From assembly GCA_947462495.1 (NCBI GenBank), contig CANHOY010000061.1, positions 1 through 8,653 of the forward strand: 8,653 nt of DNA, read 5' to 3'. This DNA comes from Bacteroidota bacterium (GTDB taxonomy: Bacteria; Bacteroidota; Bacteroidia; Chitinophagales; Chitinophagaceae). The position numbers were made by a program, and so were the translations under genes. Below are positions 1-5,426 of the stretch, piece after piece (the stretch's first letter is position 1; each line of letters begins with the position of its first letter). Below the pieces are notes generated by a model. That model was given only the letters and a program-made list of their open reading frames with translations, did not search any database and was not told the DNA's origin.

Positions 1-1146
1 GTTGAAGTTGGGTCTACGATCGTTGTTATTTCTTTGTTGATCTCTGCGACGACGATCATTTTTCTCTAATGTTCTTAAACTTATTTGTCCAACCACATCC
101 ACAAAGGATGGTTCCACTTCTTTTGGTTTGCCACTAATTAACTCAATAGCTTCTAATTCTTCTACTGCAATCCCTTGCTTGTTTAATTGTTTTATTTCAA
201 CCACGCGATCAATGGTTAAAGGGTAATGCTTTGTATTATTAGGCAAAGTGTACCACATTAAATTTTTGAAAATATCTTTCTTAATTAAAAATGCTTGACC
301 CATCACGGTTTGTAAAGTATCTGCATAATCAGGGAAAGCTTGCAAGGCATCCAAGTAAGTATCTAATTCAAAATTCAAGCAACATTTTAAACGACCACAT
401 TGGCCACTTAATTTGGTTTGATTGATGGATAAATTTTGATAACGCGCTGCAGTGGTGTTAACGCTTTTAAAATCGTGCAACCAAGTACTACAACATAATT
501 CTCTACCACAACTTCCTATACCACCCACTTTTGCTGCCTCTTGTCTAATTCCAATTTGACGCATCTCCACTTTCACTTTAAACTCACCCGCAAAAGTTCT
601 TATTAATTCTCTAAAATCGATGCGGTCATCAGCTGTGTAAAAGAAAGTTCCTTTTTTCCCATCGGCTTGCAGTTCCACCTCACTTAATTTCATCTCCAAT
701 CTAAGGTCTCTGGCAGCAGCACGACTTCTGGCTAACATAGCAGCTTCTCTGCTTTTACTTATATGATAAGTTTCTAAATCACGTTCGTTGCTAGGTCTAA
801 GAATTTTTTTCATTTCAGGACTAAATTCATCGGTCCCTCTTTTCTTTAATTGTATTCTAACCAGTTCACCTGTTAAGGAAATTTCACCTAGGTCAAATCC
901 GTTGACGCCTTCTACAGTTACATAGTCCCCTTTCTCAAAATGTTGTAAGGTAGTGTTTTTGAAAAATTCTTTTCGGCTGCCTTGTTTAAAGCTTACTTCC
1001 ACCACTTTGCATTGAGTGGCTATATCATCAATTGGCAGGTCACGAAGCCAATCATGTACATTGAGTCTGTTACAGCCACCAGTACTACAACCTCCATTGC
1101 TTTTACAGCCGTTAGGCGTTCCTGTTCCACATGATCCACATCCCAT
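1..1146 (-). CDS. ricT: PSP1 domain protein, RicT/YaaT family (3' end beyond window)
   Basis: 382 codons are visible, with the C-terminus cut off by the left edge. Residues about 45-300 match the PSP1/YaaT fold. Two signature cysteine blocks are present: IGSCGRELCCSTW (C212, C217, C218) and SGQCGRLKCCLNFEL (C250, C255, C256). Residues 1-25 form a Gly/Cys-rich head (C3, C6, C14, C20, C25) and the visible tail (363-382) is rich in Arg, Asn, Asp and Gln. In Bacillus subtilis RicT joins RicA and RicF in an Fe-S cluster-bearing complex that works with RNase Y in mRNA maturation and affects competence and sporulation; the role in Bacteroidota is not settled. The ATG at 1146 is chosen because an in-frame TAG lies 15 bases upstream and the MGCGSCG start fits relatives I recall. 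It follows holB by 72 bp, echoing the holB-yaaT order of B. subtilis. The family call is firm; the function is inferred. Confidence 0.9.
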   Translation of the reverse strand, partial: MGCGSCGTGTPNGCKSNGGCSTGGCNRLNVHDWLRDLPIDDIATQCKVVEVSFKQGSRKEFFKNTTLQHFEKGDYVTVEGVNGFDLGEISLTGELVRIQLKKRGTDEFSPEMKKILRPSNERDLETYHISKSREAAMLARSRAAARDLRLEMKLSEVELQADGKKGTFFYTADDRIDFRELIRTFAGEFKVKVEMRQIGIRQEAAKVGGIGSCGRELCCSTWLHDFKSVNTTAARYQNLSINQTKLSGQCGRLKCCLNFELDTYLDALQAFPDYADTLQTVMGQAFLIKKDIFKNLMWYTLPNNTKHYPLTIDRVVEIKQLNKQGIAVEELEAIELISGKPKEVEPSFVDVVGQISLRTLEKNDRRRRDQQRNNNDRRPNFN

Positions 1147-1218
1147 ATATTCTAAATTCTACTGTTAATGATTAAAATACCATGCATGGGTGCTAAGCGC
1201 CTCTTTCCATTTCACGAC

Positions 1219-2421
1219 CTATGCTTCTGTCAAAATTAAGGTTTTGTTCTGAATGATATGATAGAACTTGATGCCTAAGGCCATAAATAGCATTTTTGCA
1301 TTGGCATTGCGCTCTATATAATAGGTGGCTTTGTCTATTTCCTGTACAATAGCCTCCATTTGCCCCACCCCAGCTATTTTATTAATTCTTAAGGCAAAAT
1401 CCTTTAAATCAGGGTCTAAGGGAAGGTCATTACCCAATACCTTTAAACGTATACTTTGTTCTAATAAATGGTTGAAATACTTTAAAAACTGCTTTTGAGG
1501 CTCACGGCCCATTTTGCTCATGTCATCTACCCACTTCATTTGAGCCACCGGCCCATTTTTAAGAATGGCATTGAGCCATTCTCTAATTTGTGTTAAAAAG
1601 TCGGCGTCACTGTGTTGTAATAAATGTAAAGCTTCTCGGTAATTCCCATCCGACATAGAGGCAATTTGTGCTGCTTTTTCTGGTTCTATTTTTCCTTTGG
1701 AAATTAAAGCTTGCTCAATAGCCTCTTTGGATAGTCGAGGTACTTTTATAAATTGGCATCTACTTAATATGGTGGGTAAAATATTTTCTTCACTGGCAGC
1801 GACTAATAAAAAAATAGTATTGTCTGGAGGCTCTTCAATTAATTTTAATAATTTATTTCCTTCTTTGCCTAAATATTCTGGCATCCAAAGTACTAAAACT
1901 TTATACGCGCTTTCGAAACTTTTAAAAGAAAGTTTTTTTATAATTTCAGCACATTCGTCTGCGCTAATATTTCCTTGTTTATTTTCGGCCTTAATAAATT
2001 GAAGCCAATCAAAAGCATTACCGTAGGGATAAATATTAATAAACTCTCGCCATTCTTCTATAAAATTGGCGCTAATATTTTTTTGTCCTGGTTTTTCTGT
2101 AATGGATGGAAATGAAAAATGCAAATCGGGGTGCATTAAACTACTCGCTCTATGATAAGCAGGTAATGCAGCAATTTCATCGGGACTATATTTTTTTACA
2201 GGGGTAGTAACATTGGCGGCGGCTCCAAATAAATCAGCTACATCTGAAGTTTGTTGATTAGGAATACTGACAATATATTGCGCAAAAGCAATGGCCAAAG
2301 GCAAAGCCCCTGAGCCTTCTGGGCCAACAAACAATAAGGCATGACTTAGCCTTTGTTGTTGCACCATTTGAACCAATTGTTTTTTTAAAGGTTCTTGTCC
2401 AATTACTTCACTCAATAACAT
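1219..2421 (-). CDS. holB: DNA polymerase III subunit delta-prime (clamp loader)
   Basis: This is the stator subunit of the clamp-loader complex, which opens the sliding clamp and places it on primed DNA during replication. The N-terminus GQEPLKKQL...QQRLSHALLF is typical. The P-loop position reads GPEGSGAL (33-40) with Ala in place of the Walker A lysine, as expected for delta-prime, which does not hydrolyse ATP. NKLLKLIEEPP (189-199) and LSRCQ (219-223, the SRC motif) are the AAA+ hallmarks, and residues about 270-390 form the helical C-terminal collar domain. HPDLHFSFP (97-105) is a Bacteroidota-style motif. Its 400 aa are slightly long for the family. The zinc module usually found before HPDLHF is missing: the expected cysteine positions appear as S52, I83, L86 and Y89, and only C157 and C222 exist in the protein. 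It lies 43 bp after the peroxidase and 72 bp before ricT, probably co-transcribed with both. Confidence 0.93.
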   Translation of the reverse strand: MLLSEVIGQEPLKKQLVQMVQQQRLSHALLFVGPEGSGALPLAIAFAQYIVSIPNQQTSDVADLFGAAANVTTPVKKYSPDEIAALPAYHRASSLMHPDLHFSFPSITEKPGQKNISANFIEEWREFINIYPYGNAFDWLQFIKAENKQGNISADECAEIIKKLSFKSFESAYKVLVLWMPEYLGKEGNKLLKLIEEPPDNTIFLLVAASEENILPTILSRCQFIKVPRLSKEAIEQALISKGKIEPEKAAQIASMSDGNYREALHLLQHSDADFLTQIREWLNAILKNGPVAQMKWVDDMSKMGREPQKQFLKYFNHLLEQSIRLKVLGNDLPLDPDLKDFALRINKIAGVGQMEAIVQEIDKATYYIERNANAKMLFMALGIKFYHIIQNKTLILTEA

Positions 2422-2464
2422 GCAACGAAGATAATGGATAGTTTATAAAAGGGAGCCTATAAAA

Positions 2465-2989
2465 TTATTTCAAATACGACAAAATCGCATCGCTATCTGG
2501 CTTTACATTACTTGGAAAATAAGCAATCATTTTTCCATTTTCATCAATTAGAAATTTATTAAAATTCCAACCAATGCTTGCATCTAATACGCCATTTTTT
2601 GCTTTTTGAGTAAGCCATTGATAAATAGGTGCCGTGTTGTCGCCTTTTACATCTATTTTATCGGTCATTGGGAAAGTGACGCCATAATTTTTTTTACAGA
2701 AAGCAGCAATTTCTTCATTACTACCTGGTTCTTGTCCACCAAACTGATTGCAAGGAAATCCAACGACTACTAATTTGTCTTTGTATTGCTCATATACTTT
2801 TTCCAAAGCTTCATATTGAGGGGTATAACCGCATTTAGAAGCGGTATTCACAATGAGCATTTTTTTACCTTTATACTTGGCTAAATTCAATGTACTGCCA
2901 TCGATACTTTTTACATTAAAAGTATGAATGCTTTGAGCCGTCATGTTTAAACTAAGGGCAAGGAATAGGGTGCTTAATAGGTATTTCAT
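2465..2989 (-). CDS. Secreted glutathione peroxidase family protein (thioredoxin-type)
   Basis: This peroxidase reduces H2O2 or organic hydroperoxides. Residues 1-18 (MKYLLSTLFLALSLNMTA) form a signal peptide with no lipobox cysteine, so the enzyme should be soluble in the periplasm. The catalytic tetrad is complete: C53 in NTASKCGYTPQY, Q86 in NQFGGQEPG, and W141-N142 in WNFNKF. C98, in AAFCKKNYGVTFP, matches the resolving cysteine of yeast Gpx3, and there is Cys rather than selenocysteine. This points to a two-cysteine, thioredoxin-dependent enzyme rather than one that uses glutathione. At 174 aa including the signal peptide the length is normal. The ATG follows an AT-rich stretch and is fixed by the signal peptide. 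The gene sits between comF (46 bp upstream) and holB (43 bp downstream) and is functionally foreign to them. Its reductant is not visible here. Confidence 0.93.
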   Translation of the reverse strand: MKYLLSTLFLALSLNMTAQSIHTFNVKSIDGSTLNLAKYKGKKMLIVNTASKCGYTPQYEALEKVYEQYKDKLVVVGFPCNQFGGQEPGSNEEIAAFCKKNYGVTFPMTDKIDVKGDNTAPIYQWLTQKAKNGVLDASIGWNFNKFLIDENGKMIAYFPSNVKPDSDAILSYLK

Positions 2990-3035
2990 AAGGGATGTTT
3001 TTTTAAAAATAACAAATTATCCATTAAAAAGTTGA

Positions 3036-3749
3036 CTAGAGTGTATAAGTGGCCGCAGCCATGGAAATTGAGAGGGGTTGGGCCAGCCAAAGGCAATGAG
3101 CAGCTGCTTCAAGGGTAGCACCGGTGGTAATCACGTCGTCAACAAGAAGTAAATTCGCCCCCTTAAGCGGCATGGGATTAGCCAGCTCAAATAAATGCTC
3201 AAATGGGTCAGTTCTTTGCAGCCTTCCTTTAAAGGTTTGGCTGCGGGTGTATCTTGGCTTTCTTAAAATGGGAGCAATTTTTAAAGCAGGTAAAATTTGT
3301 TGTATGCCCTCACAAATAATATTGGATTGATTAAAACCTCTTTGTCTTTCTTTTTTTCTAGAAATAGGAATAGGGATGAGTAAATCAATTTTCTTAAAAC
3401 GATCTAAGTGTTGAATGGCGCTACCAATAATTCTTCCTAATAACCAACCTGCTTTTTTATTTTGTTTGTATTTTAATTCGAAGATTAAAATTTGCACAAT
3501 AGCTTCTTTAGAAAAAAATAAGCCGGCACCCGCTGTAGAAATTTTACATCTTCCCCAAAAAACTTTTTCAATCATATTGTTTTCAATTTGGAAAAGATCG
3601 GTATAGGGTAAATTATTTTCACAGGTAGTACATAAAACGGTATGGGCTAAAAGTTCGTCTGTACCACATTCTAAGCAAATATGGGGATAAAATAAATGTA
3701 AGAAAGCCTGAAGGTAGCCCGCTATTTTATTGTATAAGAAAGGCAACAC
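3036..3749 (-). CDS. comF: ComF family protein (phosphoribosyltransferase-like competence protein)
   Basis: ComF/ComFC proteins are needed for uptake or processing of single-stranded DNA in natural transformation in several bacteria; the reaction catalysed by the phosphoribosyltransferase-like fold is unclear. Domain order here: an N-terminal zinc ribbon with C25-x2-C28 and C40-x2-C43; a middle region with the family motif ERQRGFNQS (134-142); and a PRPP-binding loop LLLVDDVITTGAT (200-212). The 237 aa length is usual for the family. The start is GTG at 3749, whose G is also the last base of the radA stop codon (TAG), so translation is probably coupled. No upstream in-frame ATG is available, and starting at the next methionine (M59) would remove the zinc ribbon. 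Many bacteria carry a ComF without being known to be transformable, so competence is an inference. Confidence 0.92.
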   Translation of the reverse strand: MLPFLYNKIAGYLQAFLHLFYPHICLECGTDELLAHTVLCTTCENNLPYTDLFQIENNMIEKVFWGRCKISTAGAGLFFSKEAIVQILIFELKYKQNKKAGWLLGRIIGSAIQHLDRFKKIDLLIPIPISRKKERQRGFNQSNIICEGIQQILPALKIAPILRKPRYTRSQTFKGRLQRTDPFEHLFELANPMPLKGANLLLVDDVITTGATLEAAAHCLWLAQPLSISMAAATYTL

Positions 3750-5119
3750 TAAAAAAATAATTGATAGGCCTCGTCTACTCTTTCTACGGCTACAATTTCA
3801 ATGCTGTGTTTTTTGGTATCCAGTCCTTTGCTATTAAATCCGGCGATATAAATTTTTTCAAATCCTAATTTTTCTGCTTCTGCAATTCTTTGTTGAATTC
3901 TATTGACGGCTCTAATTTCTCCATTCAATCCCACTTCGCCAGCAAAACAAATTCCTTGTGGGAGTGGAATGTCTTCATAAGAAGAAAGCAAGGATAATAT
4001 AATTGCTAAGTCTAAGGAAGGGTCTTCGATTTTTAATCCGCCTGCAATATTTACAAAAACATCTTTCATGCCAAAGGCAAAACCACCTCTTTTTTCTAGT
4101 ACTGCCAATAATAATTGTAAGCGTCTTAAGTCAAAACCAGTCACGGTTCTTTGTGGAGTACCATATACACTTTGCGTTACAAGTGCTTGAACCTCAATTA
4201 ATAAAGGCCGCATTCCTTCCATGGATGCAGCAATGGTGCTACCACTGAGCGATTCATTTCTTTGGGCAATTAAAAAAGCGGAAGGATTGGTGACTACTTT
4301 CATACCTTCTCCGGTCATTTCATAAATGCCTAATTCACTAGTGCCACCAAAACGATTTTTTAAGGTCCTCAACATGCGATAAGCATAATGCCTGTCTCCT
4401 TCAAATTGTAAAACAGTATCTACCATGTGTTCTAAAATTTTTGGACCTGCAATAGTTCCTTCTTTGGTAATGTGTCCAATTAAAAAAACGGGTGTTCCAG
4501 TCTCTTTAGCAAAGCGTTGAAATTCGGCAGCAGTTTGTTTTATTTGAGAAACACTTCCAGCAGCAGCTTCAATTAAATTAGATTCTAAGGTTTGTATAGA
4601 ATCAACAATGACTACGGTTGGTTTTAATTTTTTGATGGCTTTAAAGATAGGTCCAGTATGCGTTTCGGTGAGTAAGAAAAAATTTTCATTTTTTAAATTT
4701 AATCTATCGGCACGCATTTTTATTTGCTGAATACTTTCTTCTCCACTGATGTACAAAACAATTTGATCTTTCATCATCAAACCCTGTTGCAAGAACAAAG
4801 TACTTTTTCCAATGCCAGGTTCGCCTGCTACTAAAACAATAGAACCAAGTACAATTCCACCGCCTAAAACACGATTTAATTCAGGGTCAGAACTATCAAT
4901 TCTTTTTTCCGTTAAACTATTTACTTCGTTGATTGAAATGACTTGGGTCCCTTTTTGGTTGTTGTGGTAGCCTTCCCAACTATCTTCTTTTTCTTTTCCG
5001 CTATCGATGAGCTCTTCGGTAAATGTATTCCATTCATTACAAGAAGGGCATTTGCCTGCCCATTTGGTTGATTCATAACCACAATTATTGCAAAAAAAAG
5101 CCGATTTGGACTTGCTCAT
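3749..5119 (-). CDS. radA: DNA repair and recombination protein RadA (Sms)
   Basis: RadA is a RecA-like, hexameric DNA-dependent ATPase that drives branch migration of recombination intermediates and D-loop extension, including during transformation. All family parts are present. A four-cysteine zinc finger spans C10-x2-C13 to C24-x2-C27. The Walker A loop is GEPGIGKST (99-107) and Walker B is VVIVDSIQT (169-177). The RadA-specific KNRFG motif is at 254-258. A C-terminal Lon-like domain (about 290-456) includes DPSLDLAI (366-373) and GEVGLNGEIR (394-403); as in other RadA proteins it is expected to be a DNA-binding scaffold, not a protease. The 456 aa length is standard. The ATG at 5119 is fixed by the conserved distance to the zinc finger. 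It is first in a five-gene minus-strand run and diverges from susC across a 307-bp gap; a promoter candidate lies at 5141-5168. Confidence 0.97.
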   Translation of the reverse strand: MSKSKSAFFCNNCGYESTKWAGKCPSCNEWNTFTEELIDSGKEKEDSWEGYHNNQKGTQVISINEVNSLTEKRIDSSDPELNRVLGGGIVLGSIVLVAGEPGIGKSTLFLQQGLMMKDQIVLYISGEESIQQIKMRADRLNLKNENFFLLTETHTGPIFKAIKKLKPTVVIVDSIQTLESNLIEAAAGSVSQIKQTAAEFQRFAKETGTPVFLIGHITKEGTIAGPKILEHMVDTVLQFEGDRHYAYRMLRTLKNRFGGTSELGIYEMTGEGMKVVTNPSAFLIAQRNESLSGSTIAASMEGMRPLLIEVQALVTQSVYGTPQRTVTGFDLRRLQLLLAVLEKRGGFAFGMKDVFVNIAGGLKIEDPSLDLAIILSLLSSYEDIPLPQGICFAGEVGLNGEIRAVNRIQQRIAEAEKLGFEKIYIAGFNSKGLDTKKHSIEIVAVERVDEAYQLFF

Positions 5120-5140
5120 GATGTAAATATAAAGAGAATC

Positions 5141-5168
5141 GAAATTTAAATTTAAGTATTAATCGCAA
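5141..5168 (-). promoter_or_regulatory. Candidate radA promoter (Bacteroidota -33/-7 type)
   Basis: On the minus strand a TTG (5168-5166) is followed after 17 bases by TAAATTTC (5148-5141). This matches 5 of the 6 fixed bases of the Bacteroidota consensus TAnnTTTG, and the spacing suits the primary sigma factor of this phylum. Transcription would start roughly at 5130-5136, leaving a leader of 10-20 bases before the radA ATG. In sequence this AT-rich such matches arise by chance fairly often, so the call is tentative. Confidence 0.4.
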
Positions 5169-5177
5169 TTTATTTAT

Positions 5178-5211
5178 TTAAAATAAATTATACATTTATA
5201 ATTTATTTTAA
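5178..5211. repeat. Perfect 15-bp A/T-only inverted repeat, 4-nt loop
   Basis: The left arm TTAAAATAAATTATA (5178-5192) and the right arm TATAATTTATTTTAA (5197-5211) are exact reverse complements around the loop CATT (5193-5196). Pairing stops at 5177/5212. It lies just upstream of the candidate radA promoter, about 60 bp from the radA start and 215 bp from the susC start. It could be a cruciform, a protein-binding site, or a hairpin in a transcript reading through. Because both neighbouring genes point away from it, an ordinary terminator is not expected here. The repeat is certain; its function is unknown. Confidence 0.9.
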
Positions 5212-5305
5212 CTGCAATACATTAAAAAACAGTTATTTATACATAATTAAAATATATAATAGTAAGTAAATTTTATATAAATTATTTTTTTAAATCACAG
5301 TATTT

Positions 5306-5319
5306 TTATTTGCAAATAA
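5306..5319. repeat. 14-bp perfect palindrome TTATTTGCAAATAA
   Basis: This self-complementary 14-mer is centred on GC at 5312/5313 and lies about 110 bp before the susC start, upstream of its candidate promoter. The symmetry suits a dimeric regulator, but in DNA this rich in A and T a palindrome of this length is not improbable. The left half ends in TTTG, which could also serve as a -33 element. Confidence 0.4.
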
Positions 5320-5335
5320 TTACATATTAAATTTT

Positions 5336-5369
5336 TTTGTAAAATTTTAACATTTTATTAGTACATTCA
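5336..5369 (+). promoter_or_regulatory. Weak candidate susC promoter
   Basis: TTTG at 5336-5339 is followed after 22 bases by TACATTCA (5362-5369), which keeps the TA and TT of the Bacteroidota -7 consensus TAnnTTTG but misses its last two bases. Transcription would begin near 5374-5380, about 50 bases before the start codon and at or within the leader hairpin. An alternative is TTTG at 5309-5312 with TAAATTTT at 5328-5335 (15-base spacing), which would place the whole hairpin in the RNA. The sequence alone does not decide between them. Confidence 0.25.
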
Positions 5370-5370
5370 C

Positions 5371-5396
5371 ATACCGAGATACTTAACGGTATTCGG
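5371..5396 (+). promoter_or_regulatory. susC leader hairpin with alternative folds
   Basis: CCGA (5374-5377) plus ATAC (5379-5382) pair with GTAT (5389-5392) plus TCGG (5393-5396), giving an 8-bp stem with one bulged G (5378) and the loop TTAACG. A competing fold pairs ATACCG (5371-5376) with CGGTAT (5387-5392). The two share bases and cannot form together. A G and then TTTTATTT follow, loosely like an attenuator or weak terminator. The element ends 30 bases before the susC ATG in an otherwise featureless A/T region. It could instead be a DNA-level operator. Confidence 0.45.
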
Positions 5397-5426
5397 GTTT
5401 TATTTCATTAAACTTAAAACAACAAC

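Larger units (their letters stand above)
5120..5426. other. AT-rich divergent intergenic region between radA and susC
   Basis: This 307-bp gap has no credible gene. From 5121 to 5370 only about 31 of 250 bases are G or C (about 12%). The last ~55 bases before the susC start are richer in G/C and contain a hairpin. Elements listed separately are a radA promoter candidate, a perfect 15-bp inverted repeat, a 14-bp palindrome, a susC promoter candidate and the leader hairpin. The stretch 5212-5305 is otherwise plain A/T-rich sequence with only short chance-level palindromes, such as TTTATATAAA at 5272-5281. I see no tRNA-like or other recognisable RNA gene. Confidence 0.85.

Noticed and set aside
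1180..1189. CCATGCATGG palindrome between holB and ricT
   Set aside because: Only 10 bp and isolated. Its ATG on the minus strand opens an 11-codon frame ending at the TAG at 1161-1159. No further sign of an operator or leader peptide.
1697..2002. 101-codon plus-strand open frame inside holB
   Set aside because: Shadow of holB on the opposite strand, with no domain, leader or promoter.
2426..2433. TATCTTCG just before the holB ATG, resembling a -7 element
   Set aside because: No TTG at a suitable distance upstream, and the start site would fall on the ATG itself. The gene is more simply read from the upstream operon.
3013..3016. TTTG (minus strand) upstream of the peroxidase as a -33 element
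   Set aside because: No TAnnTTTG-like sequence follows at 17-23 bases, so a separate peroxidase promoter is not supported.
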